Part shown: positions 45,439-53,437 of the stretch, in pieces
Position numbering within the stretch: the stretch's first letter is position 1
Layout: each line of letters starts with the position of its first letter
NCBI RefSeq assembly: GCF_010894405.1
Contig: NZ_JAAIYA010000003.1
Coordinates: forward strand, 248,001-312,000
Reading direction: 5' to 3'
DNA from: Pyxidicoccus caerfyrddinensis
Lineage (GTDB): Bacteria > Myxococcota > Myxococcia > Myxococcales > Myxococcaceae
DNA: 64,000 nucleotides
The notes under the pieces: model-generated
What the model saw: only the letters and a program-made list of their open reading frames with translations
Database searches by the model: none
What the model was told of the DNA's origin: nothing
Translations under genes and position numbers: made by a program

Positions 45439-46131
45439 ATGAAACACGGGAGGAGCACGGACCCGGACGTACGAGAGGTGAAGGTGGTGGCGGGCGGCGT
45501 GGAGCTGGGCGGGAGCCTGGGGCTGCCCTCCGGGGCGCACGGGCTGGTCATCTTCGCGCACGGCAGCGGCAGCAGCCGCTTCAGCCCGCGCAACCGCGCC
45601 GTGGCGCGCGCGCTGCGGGAAGCCGGGCTGGGCACGCTGCTGTTCGACCTGCTCAGCGAAGAGGAGGAAGCGCGCGACGCGCACACCGGCGAGCTGCGCT
45701 TCGACATCCCCTTCCTCGCGCGGCGGCTGGCGGCGGTGACGGAGTGGGCGCGGGGACAGCCGGAGCTGGCACCGCTGCGCTTCGGCTACTTCGGCTCCAG
45801 CACGGGCGCGGCGGCGGCGCTGGTGGCGGCGGCGCTGCACCCGGACCTCATCCACGCGGTGGTGTCGCGCGGCGGGCGGCCGGACCTGGCCGGGCCGATT
45901 CTTGCGCGCGTGCAGGCGCCCACGCTGCTGCTCGTCGGCGGGCGGGACATCGGCGTGCTGGAGCTGAACGAGGAGGCGCTGGCGCGGCTGGAGGGCCTGA
46001 AGGACATCCGCATCATCCCCAACGCCACGCACCTCTTCGAGGAGTCCGGCGCGCTGGAGGAGGTGTCGCGCCTGGCGGCGGAGTGGTTCACGCGCTGCCT
46101 CGGCGCGGCCATGCCGGAGGCGCGCGCATGA
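45439..46131 (+). CDS. Dienelactone hydrolase-like alpha/beta hydrolase
   Basis: A 230-residue alpha/beta hydrolase. The N-terminal part has HGLVIFAHGSGSSRFSPRN (oxyanion region). The nucleophile elbow is FGYFGSSTGAAAAL, with Ser in GSSTG, and the acid and His residues lie in LLVGGRDIGV and NATHLFEE. This short type commonly accompanies phosphoribosyltransferases. It starts 20 bases after the PRTase stop and overlaps the archease gene by ATGA. Confidence 0.8.
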   Translation: MKHGRSTDPDVREVKVVAGGVELGGSLGLPSGAHGLVIFAHGSGSSRFSPRNRAVARALREAGLGTLLFDLLSEEEEARDAHTGELRFDIPFLARRLAAVTEWARGQPELAPLRFGYFGSSTGAAAALVAAALHPDLIHAVVSRGGRPDLAGPILARVQAPTLLLVGGRDIGVLELNEEALARLEGLKDIRIIPNATHLFEESGALEEVSRLAAEWFTRCLGAAMPEARA

Positions 46132-46637
46132 GCCTGGACACGCAGGGGAGCCCCGCGCTCGCGAGGGACTCCGAAGGAGGCACCATGGACGCTGGACCCG
46201 TGCCCGACGCGGGCGCCGCGCTACCCCGGGCGGAACACCCCGCCCCCGGCATGACGAGGACAGTGCGCGGCGAGGGCCGCTCGGAGGAGCAGGCGCTGGA
46301 GCAGGCCGCGGTGGCGCTGTGCGCGCTGGTGGCGGACCCGGCCACGGTGGAGGTGCGCGAGGAGGTGGAGATGGAGTGCGACGCGAAGGACCTGGACCAC
46401 CTGCTCGCGGACTGGCTGGGCGCCATCGTCCACAACATGGCCGCGCGGCGGCTGCGCTTCCGGTGCTTCGCGGTGCGCCTGGACGGGCGCCACCTGTTCG
46501 GCCATGCCTTCGGCGAGCCCATGGACCCGGCGCGGCACCACGGCGCCCTCGGCCTGCGCCACCTGTCGCTTACGAGGCCCACCGTGCGGCGGAGCGCGGA
46601 CGGGCGGTGGATGGCGGAGTTCGAGGTGCAGGGCTGA
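46128..46637 (+). CDS. Archease-like protein
   Basis: A 169-residue protein. After a 45-residue unstructured N-terminus, the SHS2-type archease domain has segments GRSEEQALEQAAVALCALV, CDAKDLDHLLADWLGAIVHN and FGEPMDPARHHGALGLRHLS, matching the family's acidic and His-containing ligands. Archease activates the RNA ligase RtcB by promoting its guanylylation. The start overlaps the hydrolase stop by ATGA. No rtcB gene is in the window, which is unusual for this cluster type. Confidence 0.75.
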   Translation: MSLDTQGSPALARDSEGGTMDAGPVPDAGAALPRAEHPAPGMTRTVRGEGRSEEQALEQAAVALCALVADPATVEVREEVEMECDAKDLDHLLADWLGAIVHNMAARRLRFRCFAVRLDGRHLFGHAFGEPMDPARHHGALGLRHLSLTRPTVRRSADGRWMAEFEVQG

Positions 46638-46658
46638 GCCGCACGAGAGGAGGCACGG

Positions 46659-47867
46659 ATGGGCACCCGGGCGGTGGAGCTGCGCGGCGCGGGCGGTGTC
46701 CCGGTGACGGCGGTGCTGGAGTTGCCACCCGGCAGGCCCGCCGCCAGCGCGGTGCTGGTGTCGTGCTTCGCGTGCCTGGGCCAGTCGCCCGGGCCGGCGC
46801 GGCTGTGCCATGCGCTGGTGTCCCGCGGCTTCGCGGTGCTGCGAGTCGACTTCACCGCGCCGCCCGTCGGTAGCGACGGCGCCCAGACGAAGCCGGACAC
46901 GCTGCCCTCGGTGGACGCGGTGGTGGAGGCGGCGGCGTGGCTGCGCGAGCGCTACCCGCCGGCCCGCCTGCTGGTGGGCCACAGCCTGGGAGGCACCGCG
47001 GCGGCGGCGGCGCTGCCCCGCCTGCCGGAGGTCGCCGCGCTGGCCCTGGTGAACGCACCTTCAGGCCCGGAGCCCGTGCTCGAGCGACTGACGGCGCTTG
47101 AGCGCGAGGCACAGGAGGGCGAAGTCTCCCTGGGCCCCGGACGGCTGCGCCTGGCGAAGGGCTTCCTCCACGACATCGCCGCGGAGCGGGTGGCCCAGGC
47201 GCTGGGCGCCTTCCCGGGCGCGGTGCTGGTGCTGCACGCGCCCGAGGACCGGTACGTGTCGCTGGAGCACGCGCGGCGCCTGCTGGCGGCGGCGAGGCGT
47301 CCGGGCAGCCTGTTCCTGCTGGACGGCGCGGACCACTTCCTCTCCCGCGAGGCGGACGCGTCGCTCGCCGCGGACGTGCTGGGCCCGTGGGCCGCGCGGC
47401 ACGTGACGCCGGTGACGGAGCGCGAGGCCCCACTGCCGCCGGGCGTGGTGGAGGTCCACGAAGCGGGGGAGGGAAGCTTCGCCCAGGACATCCGCACGGG
47501 TCGGCACCGGCTGCGCGCGGACGAGCCGCTGAGCGTGGGCGGCGAGGACTCGGGCCCCACACCCTATGGCCTGCTGCTGGCCGCACTGGGCGCGTGTACG
47601 GCCATGACGCTGCGCATGTACGCGTCGCGCAAGGGCTGGCCGCTGGAGCACGTCCACGTGCAACTCAGCCACGACAAGGTGCACGCGAAGGACTGCCAGG
47701 AGTGCGAGACGAAGACGCGGAAGGTGGACCGGCTCAAACGCTCGGTGAAGCTGGTGGGCCCGCTCTCGGAGGAGCAGCGCGCGAAGCTCACGGCCATGGC
47801 GGACCGCTGCCCGGTGCACCAGACGCTGGAGTCGGAAGTGGATGTCCTGACGGTGCTGGAGGATTGA
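46659..47867 (+). CDS. Alpha/beta hydrolase-OsmC fusion protein
   Basis: A 402-residue fusion. Residues 1-250 are an alpha/beta hydrolase (elbow LLVGHSLGGTAAAA, acid region LHAPEDRYVS, His in DGADHFLS). Residues 260-402 are OsmC/Ohr-like: GLLLAALGACTAMTLRMYAS carries the first redox Cys, and ADRCPVHQTLES the second. OsmC proteins reduce organic hydroperoxides. Known hydrolase-OsmC fusions have this order. It ends the operon, 21 bases after archease. Confidence 0.87.
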   Translation: MGTRAVELRGAGGVPVTAVLELPPGRPAASAVLVSCFACLGQSPGPARLCHALVSRGFAVLRVDFTAPPVGSDGAQTKPDTLPSVDAVVEAAAWLRERYPPARLLVGHSLGGTAAAAALPRLPEVAALALVNAPSGPEPVLERLTALEREAQEGEVSLGPGRLRLAKGFLHDIAAERVAQALGAFPGAVLVLHAPEDRYVSLEHARRLLAAARRPGSLFLLDGADHFLSREADASLAADVLGPWAARHVTPVTEREAPLPPGVVEVHEAGEGSFAQDIRTGRHRLRADEPLSVGGEDSGPTPYGLLLAALGACTAMTLRMYASRKGWPLEHVHVQLSHDKVHAKDCQECETKTRKVDRLKRSVKLVGPLSEEQRAKLTAMADRCPVHQTLESEVDVLTVLED

Positions 47868-47904
47868 GCCTCGCACCCCGTCCCCGGGCTGGTAGGGTGA
47901 CCGC

Positions 47905-48456
47905 ATGATTTCGCGTGAGCAGCGCTTCGTTTGGTTGGACCTGGAGATGACGGGATTGGACCCGGAGACGTGCGCCATCATCGAGATAGGCGTCATCATC
48001 ACCGGGCCGGATCTGCGTCCCCTGGCGGAGATGGAGCGCGTCATCTGGCAGCCGGAAGAAGTGCTCCTGCGCATGGAGCCGGTGGTGAAGGAGATGCACA
48101 CCCGCAACGGGCTCTTGGAGAAGGTGCGCGCCTCCACCACGGCGCTGCGCGTGGCGGAGCGCGACGTGACGGCCCTCATCTCCGAGCACTGCGCGCTGGG
48201 CGAGGGCGTGCTCGCCGGCAACTCCATCCATACGGACCGGCGCTTCCTGTTCCGCTACATGCCCCTGCTGGAGCGCTACCTGCACTACCGCATGGTGGAT
48301 GTGACGAGCCTCAAGGTGCTGACGCGCGCCTGGTACCCGAACCTCGTGGAGCCCCGCAAGCCGCCGAGCGGGCACACCGCGCTGGCGGACGTGCGCTCCA
48401 GCATCGCGGAGCTGCAGTACTACCGGGACGTCCTCTTCCGCGGCACGCCGGGCTGA
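47905..48456 (+). CDS. orn: Oligoribonuclease
   Basis: A 183-residue 3'-5' exonuclease degrading 2-5 nt RNAs and pGpG. The DEDDh motifs are visible: WLDLEMTGLD (Asp12, Glu14), GNSIHTDRRFL, and the final HTALADVRSS with His and Asp. Normal length for Orn. It starts 37 bases after the OsmC fusion gene. Myxobacteria use c-di-GMP signalling, so the enzyme probably also clears pGpG. Confidence 0.93.
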   Translation: MISREQRFVWLDLEMTGLDPETCAIIEIGVIITGPDLRPLAEMERVIWQPEEVLLRMEPVVKEMHTRNGLLEKVRASTTALRVAERDVTALISEHCALGEGVLAGNSIHTDRRFLFRYMPLLERYLHYRMVDVTSLKVLTRAWYPNLVEPRKPPSGHTALADVRSSIAELQYYRDVLFRGTPG

Positions 48457-48466
48457 GCGCCCGGCC

Positions 48467-48820
48467 TCAGTTGTCGAGCAGCTCGGAGATGGTGTCGAGC
48501 AGCAAATCCAACTCGAAGGGCTTGGCGAGGAAGCGCGCGCTGGTGCGGCGCTCCTCGTCGGAGATGCGGCCGGCGCTCATCACCACCACGGGGACGTCGC
48601 GCAGCGCGGCGTCCTCGCGCATGCGGCGCAGCATCTCCCGGCCGTCCATGACGGGCATCATCAAGTCCAGCAGCACCAGGTCCGGCTTCGCGCCCGCCAT
48701 GCGCTGCAGCCCTTCCGCGCCGTTGAAGGCGGTGACGACGTCGTAGCCCTCCACGGAGAGGATGTCCTGGAGCGCCTCGACGATGGCGAGCTCGTCGTCG
48801 ACGATGAGGAGCCGCTTCAT
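48467..48820 (-). CDS. Single-domain response regulator
   Basis: A 117-residue CheY-like receiver. Acidic pocket Asp8/Asp9, phosphoacceptor Asp52 in LVLLDLMMPVMDG, switch residue in VVVMSAG and Lys in FLAKPFE. No output domain. Its start overlaps the stop of the KaiC-like gene by ATGA, so the two are co-translated and probably work together. No histidine kinase is nearby. Confidence 0.92.
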   Translation of the reverse strand: MKRLLIVDDELAIVEALQDILSVEGYDVVTAFNGAEGLQRMAGAKPDLVLLDLMMPVMDGREMLRRMREDAALRDVPVVVMSAGRISDEERRTSARFLAKPFELDLLLDTISELLDN

Positions 48821-50352
48821 GCGCCCCCCTTCCGGCGCCGCAACAGCCCCCTGCGCTTGCCGGGCTTCGCCGGCTTCTTCAGCACGCCGGGGATCAGGGG
48901 CCGTGCCTGACCGGTGAGGATGGCCTCGGCGCTCTCGAAAGTCTCCGCCACGTCGATGCCCTCGTTGGTGATGGAGAACAGCCGGAGGGCCGGGTCATTG
49001 TCGCTCTCGCGCATCTTCAGCACGGACAGCATGCGGTAGAGCTGCGAGCGCAACTCCACGAAGCGCAGGAGGAGGATGTTGTCGATGATGGCCTCCACCC
49101 GCTCCAGCGGCGCGTGCAGCACCGGGCCGAAGAGGGTGTTGGTCTGCTGTGTCGCCAGCATGGTGACGCCCAGGGCACGCAGCTGGTTGTTCATCGCGGT
49201 GAGGAAGCGCGGGATGCGGTGGGGGTCCGTGGACTCCTGGACGAAGGGCTCCAGCCCGTCCAGCACCAGGCGCTTGATGCCGTGCTTCTCCACCAGGTCG
49301 AACAGCTCCTGCACCAGCGCGTCCGGCAGCGACTCCACCGCCAGGCGCGACTCCAGTCTCACCAGGCCCGAGCTCGCGTACTCGCGCAGGTCCAGGCCCA
49401 CCATGTCCGCCTTGTTGAGGATGCGGGCGCCAGTCTCCACGAAGCCGAAGTAGAGGCCCGGCTCCCCCAGGCGCGCGCCTTCCGCCAGGAAGTGCAGGCA
49501 CATCAGCGTCTTGCCACTCCCGGGAGAGCCGAAGACGAGCGTGGACGAGTAGCGCACCAGCCCGCCGTGCAGCATCTCGTCCAGCCGGGGAATGCCGAAG
49601 GCCAGCCGCTCCCGCAGCTCCGGCACGCGCTCCGCCTGCTCCGAGTAGAGGGCCTCGGTGCGCGGGTAGATGGTGAGCCCGGAGTCCGAGATGTCGAAGC
49701 TGTGCTTGCCGGCCAGCTGCCCGGCGCCGCGGAACTTCGCCACCTCCACGCTGCGCACGGACTTGACGCCCTGCGGGTCCATGGTGAGGAGGACGACGCC
49801 GTCCACCATGGCGAACTGCGGGTCGGCCGCGTCGCTGCTCTGGCCGGTGAGCAGCAGCGTGGTGCAGCCCGCGAGCGCGTTGTGCACGCACAGGCCATGG
49901 AGGAACTCGCGGAAGGCGATGCGCGACTCGGCGCTCTCCTCCACCGCGGACAGCCCGTCCAGCACCAGCGCGGTGGCGCCTTGCTCGCGCACCGCGCGGA
50001 AGATGAGCCGGCTCAGGCCCGCGAGCCCCTCTGACTTGAGGGGCGCGTAGCCGCTCTCATAGTTCACCGTCCGGCCCACCTCCTCCTTGCGGAAGAAGCT
50101 CATGCCCTGCAGGTGCAGCACCATGCGCGCGTGCGACTCGGCGAGCACGGTGAGGTAGATGGCCTTGCCGCCGTGGGCGACGGTGGAGAAGCAGAACTGG
50201 TTGCCGAGGATGGTCTTCCCCGTGCCCGGCACACCGGTGACGATGTACGTGCCACCGCGCAGCCAGCCGCCACGCAACAGGGTGTCCAGCCCTGGCACGC
50301 CGCTGGGGACCCGCGCGTCGCTAGAGCCCGCCAGGTCAGAGGTGTCCGTCAC
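48817..50352 (-). CDS. KaiC-like RecA-superfamily ATPase
   Basis: A 511-residue protein with two KaiC/RecA domains. The first P-loop is GVPGTGKT (40-47) with the Walker B region ATALVLDGLSAVEES; the second is GSPGSGKT with IKRLVLDGLEPFVQES. The C-terminus is basic (RRGLLRRRKGGA). The start is GTG at 50352, preceded by GGGAGGAAG. In non-cyanobacteria such proteins are signalling ATPases rather than clocks. It is coupled to a receiver protein. Conserved partner genes kaiA and kaiB are absent. Confidence 0.88.
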   Translation of the reverse strand: MTDTSDLAGSSDARVPSGVPGLDTLLRGGWLRGGTYIVTGVPGTGKTILGNQFCFSTVAHGGKAIYLTVLAESHARMVLHLQGMSFFRKEEVGRTVNYESGYAPLKSEGLAGLSRLIFRAVREQGATALVLDGLSAVEESAESRIAFREFLHGLCVHNALAGCTTLLLTGQSSDAADPQFAMVDGVVLLTMDPQGVKSVRSVEVAKFRGAGQLAGKHSFDISDSGLTIYPRTEALYSEQAERVPELRERLAFGIPRLDEMLHGGLVRYSSTLVFGSPGSGKTLMCLHFLAEGARLGEPGLYFGFVETGARILNKADMVGLDLREYASSGLVRLESRLAVESLPDALVQELFDLVEKHGIKRLVLDGLEPFVQESTDPHRIPRFLTAMNNQLRALGVTMLATQQTNTLFGPVLHAPLERVEAIIDNILLLRFVELRSQLYRMLSVLKMRESDNDPALRLFSITNEGIDVAETFESAEAILTGQARPLIPGVLKKPAKPGKRRGLLRRRKGGA

Positions 50353-50484
50353 AGGTGCTCCTTCCTCCCTCGGCCGCGAAGGTAGGCCACCGGGGGATGC
50401 CAGCCACGGAATTGAACGCGCTGTGTTCGGAATGCAGCGATGGACGCGCATATGCCGACAGGTGCGTTATCCCCGTTGACCGGT

Positions 50485-50498
50485 GATGTCGGGACATC
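50485..50498. promoter_or_regulatory. Inverted repeat near protease promoter
   Basis: GATGTC-GG-GACATC is a perfect dyad about 40 bases before the protease ATG, directly after a TTGAC box (50476-50480) that could be a -35 element; the -10 region is weak. Possible operator. Confidence 0.4.
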
Positions 50499-50537
50499 CA
50501 CAGTACGCGCGTTTCATCCCCCATCACCGAGGTCCGA

Positions 50538-51695
50538 ATGTCGTCAGGCATGTTCATGCGTCGCTGGGCGGTTGCGAGCGCGATGTCGCTGCTGGTCGGT
50601 TGCGGTCCGGAGGTCGTCGAAGAGAAGGGCACCCAGGAGCCGGTGGCGTCCGACGCGCAGGAAATCGTCGGTGGCACCAACACGACCATCGCCGCCAACC
50701 CCTGGCAGGTGTCGCTGCAGACGAGCTCGGGCTTCCACTTCTGCGGCGGCTCGGTGCTGAACGCGAACTGGATTCTGACCGCGCAGCACTGCGTGAATGA
50801 TGGCGGCGTCATCAGCAAGCCGGCGCGCGTGGCGGCGGGCAGCACGACGCTGAGCGGGATGAGCACCTCCGGGCAGATTCGCTCGGTGGCCGAGGTCATC
50901 GTGTATCCCGGCTATTCCGGCCCCGAGACGGGCAAGGACGTGGCGCTGCTGCGCCTGTCCACGCCGTTGGACCTGAGCGGCGCCAACGTGAAGGCCATCG
51001 GCCTCGTCACGGCGGCGGACGCGTCCTCGGGCGTCACCAACACGGGTGTCGTCACGCGCGTCACCGGCTGGGGCACGCTGTCCAGTGGCGGCTCGAGCCC
51101 CAACACGCTGCAGACGGTGGACGTGAACATCCTGAGCAACGCCTCGGCGCAGACGTCCTACCCGAGCGAGACCATCACCGCGGACCAGCTCGCCGCGGCT
51201 GCGGCCGGCAAGGACTCGTGCCAGGGCGACAGCGGCGGTCCGCTGACGGTGCTCAAGGGCAGCACCCGCGTGCTGGCGGGCGTCGTCAGCTGGGGTTACG
51301 GCTGCGCCGACTCGCGCTACCCGGGCATGTACTCGCGCGTGTCGTCCTTCGAGAGCTGGATTACGCCGAAGATCAGCGGCACGCCTCCTCCGACGACGAC
51401 GCTGCTCACCAAGACGGGCCTGTCCGGTGCGACGAGCAGCTTCCAGCACTTCCCCATCACCGTCCCGGCGGGCTCCACCAGCCTCACGGTGCTCCAGTCC
51501 GGCGGCACGGGTGACGCGGACCTCTACGTGCGCCAGGGCTCGCAGCCGACGACGACGGCGTACAACTGCCGCCCGTACCTCAGCGGCAACGCGGAGACCT
51601 GCACCATCTCCAGCCCCGCCGCGGGCACCTGGTACGTCTCGGTGCGCGGCTACTCGACGTTCTCCGGCGTGTCGCTGACCGCGACCGTTCCGTAG
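50538..51695 (+). CDS. Secreted trypsin-like serine protease with C-terminal PPC domain
   Basis: A 385-residue S1A protease. Lipoprotein-type signal (SLLVGC, Cys22), then a propeptide up to the activation site IVGG (43-46). Catalytic triad: His84 in TAQHC, Asp134 in DVALLRL and Ser232 in CQGDSGGP. Residues from about 285 are a bacterial pre-peptidase C-terminal (PPC) domain (SLTVLQSGGTGDADLYVRQG). It is probably a surface or secreted predatory enzyme. ATGs at residues 5 and 7 are alternative starts. A strong hairpin follows. Confidence 0.9.
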   Translation: MSSGMFMRRWAVASAMSLLVGCGPEVVEEKGTQEPVASDAQEIVGGTNTTIAANPWQVSLQTSSGFHFCGGSVLNANWILTAQHCVNDGGVISKPARVAAGSTTLSGMSTSGQIRSVAEVIVYPGYSGPETGKDVALLRLSTPLDLSGANVKAIGLVTAADASSGVTNTGVVTRVTGWGTLSSGGSSPNTLQTVDVNILSNASAQTSYPSETITADQLAAAAAGKDSCQGDSGGPLTVLKGSTRVLAGVVSWGYGCADSRYPGMYSRVSSFESWITPKISGTPPPTTTLLTKTGLSGATSSFQHFPITVPAGSTSLTVLQSGGTGDADLYVRQGSQPTTTAYNCRPYLSGNAETCTISSPAAGTWYVSVRGYSTFSGVSLTATVP

Positions 51696-51710
51696 CGCGT
51701 CTGGCTTCAA

Positions 51711-51747
51711 GGGCGGCGCCGGCCCCCACGAGGGGACGGCGCCGCCC
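51711..51747 (+). terminator. Terminator hairpin after protease gene
   Basis: GGGCGGCGCCG and CGGCGCCGCCC are perfect 11-bp arms around an inner CCCC/GGGG stem. It lies 16 bases after the protease stop. No T-run follows, but the stem is very strong. Confidence 0.6.
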
Positions 51748-51833
51748 GCCCGGCCACCGGTCCAGGAGGCGCCGGGCTGGGCTCCGACATGCTCGAGCCC
51801 TAGGTTGATGCAGCGTCGAACCGGGGGTCATCC

Positions 51834-52568
51834 ATGAGAAGCGCACGTGTGCTGGGAATCGCTCTGCTCTCCTGTCTCGTCCTGGCCCCGCTGGCGGAGG
51901 CGAAGAGCGTCGTTTTCTCCGGCTATCAGTGGGACGTGCGCAGTGGCCAGGGCGGCCCGGGTCCCAACACCTGGGATGACCGCAACGTCTGGGTGGATGC
52001 GAACGGCTGGCTCCACCTGAAGATTGCCTGGCGTGACGGCCGCTGGACGACGGCGGAGCTGTACATGCCGCAGCAGCGTCTGGGATTCGGCACCTACCAG
52101 TTCAAGGTGGTGGGCCGGCCGGACCTCTTCGACGACAACGTGGTGCTGGGCCTGTTCAACTACACGCGTCCCGACGTGGGGCCGGACGGCACGAACGAAA
52201 TCGACCTCGAGTTCGCGAAGTGGGGTGGCAGCCAGTCGCAGATGGGCAACTGGGCCGTGTACCCCGCGGTGACGGGCGTCACCTATTCCCACCAGTCCTA
52301 CCCCATCAGCCTCACGGGGACCTACTCCACCCACCGCTTCCAGTGGTCGTCGAGTCAGGTCTACTTCCAGGCGCTGCACGGCCACCAGAATGGCAACACC
52401 AACCAGTTCGCGAGCTGGCTCTTCAGTCCGCCGGACTCCCTGCAGCGCATTCCCCAGAACCCGCTGCCGGTCCACATGAACCTCTGGCTCTTCCAGGGGC
52501 AGGCGCCCAAGAACGGCCAGGAGGTCGAGGTCGTCATCGCGGAGTTCAAGTTCATCCCCGCGCCGTAG
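51834..52568 (+). CDS. Secreted glycoside hydrolase family 16 protein
   Basis: A 244-residue enzyme with a Sec signal peptide (ending PLAEA, about residue 23). The GH16 active site is NEIDLEFAKWGG (121-132), with nucleophile Glu122, Asp124 and acid/base Glu126. Aromatic residues of the glucan cleft (FDDNVVLGLFNY) precede it. GH16 enzymes cut beta-1,3- or mixed-linkage glucans, laminarin or galactans; the exact target is not clear. It follows the secreted protease, consistent with a lytic repertoire. Confidence 0.85.
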   Translation: MRSARVLGIALLSCLVLAPLAEAKSVVFSGYQWDVRSGQGGPGPNTWDDRNVWVDANGWLHLKIAWRDGRWTTAELYMPQQRLGFGTYQFKVVGRPDLFDDNVVLGLFNYTRPDVGPDGTNEIDLEFAKWGGSQSQMGNWAVYPAVTGVTYSHQSYPISLTGTYSTHRFQWSSSQVYFQALHGHQNGNTNQFASWLFSPPDSLQRIPQNPLPVHMNLWLFQGQAPKNGQEVEVVIAEFKFIPAP

Positions 52569-52639
52569 GGCGGGCCTGGATTGAATTTCCAGCGCGCTCC
52601 ACCGTCGGCTGTTTCAGCCCCCGCACCGTGGAGTCGCCC

Positions 52640-53422
52640 ATGTCCCGCACCCTCGCCAGCCTCATTCCCCTCTGCTTCCTCGTCGCCGCGTGTGGGACGT
52701 CCGCGCGGCAGCAGGCGCTCATCGAGCGGCGGGACGCCATCCGTACCGCGAATGCGGAGCACCAGGAGGAGTTCATCCGGACCTATCGCGGCGACGACGG
52801 GTTCCAGGACACGCGCTGGGGCATGTCGCCCGAGGAGGTGAAGGCGCTGTACCCGGAGGCGTCGACGACCAGCTCGGAGGGAGACCTGCGCGCCACCACC
52901 GAGGTCGCTGACCGCGACGCCACCGTGGACTTCTTCTTCGCCATGGACAAGCTCGCGGCCGTCGTCGTCCAGTTCGAGCAGCCGGACCCGCTCCGGGAGG
53001 AGTTCGGCTCGCTCTCGGAGTTGCTGCGGATGAAGTACGGCCAGCCCGTGGCCGAGCGGGACACCACCGCGGACGCGGAGCGGAAGCTGTGGGACATCGA
53101 GTCCTTCAATGACCGGACGGAGCGCACCGCGAGGATGCGCGAGCTTGGCTCCAAGCGCCGCTCCACCCAGGACCCCGTGGATGCCGAGTCCCGGCAGCAG
53201 GAAGAGGAAGAGCGGCTCGAGGCCATCCAGGCCCGCAACGACTTTGGCCTCTGGAGCGAGTGGCGGACCGGCGAGACGCAGCTCGCCCTCATCGGACGCC
53301 AGACGCCCGCGACGAGCATGCTCCTCATCCAGTACGAGAGCCGCCACCTGAAGCCCTACCTGAAGCGCTTCCTGGACAGCTCCGAGGCGGAGCGCAAGCG
53401 CGACCAGGTCCGGGACCTGTAG
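52640..53422 (+). CDS. Lipoprotein of unknown function
   Basis: A 260-residue protein with a lipoprotein signal (CFLVAACGTSA, Cys18). A helix follows, then a short domain beginning GFQDTRWGMSPEEVKALYP, a sequence found in periplasmic proteins that detect or bind small ligands. A long charged coiled-coil (RQQEEEERLEAIQ) separates it from a C-terminal beta segment. No family was assigned. The ATG at 52640 starts the signal peptide. Confidence 0.68.
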   Translation: MSRTLASLIPLCFLVAACGTSARQQALIERRDAIRTANAEHQEEFIRTYRGDDGFQDTRWGMSPEEVKALYPEASTTSSEGDLRATTEVADRDATVDFFFAMDKLAAVVVQFEQPDPLREEFGSLSELLRMKYGQPVAERDTTADAERKLWDIESFNDRTERTARMRELGSKRRSTQDPVDAESRQQEEEERLEAIQARNDFGLWSEWRTGETQLALIGRQTPATSMLLIQYESRHLKPYLKRFLDSSEAERKRDQVRDL

Positions 53423-53437
53423 TCGCGCGAAGGGCGC

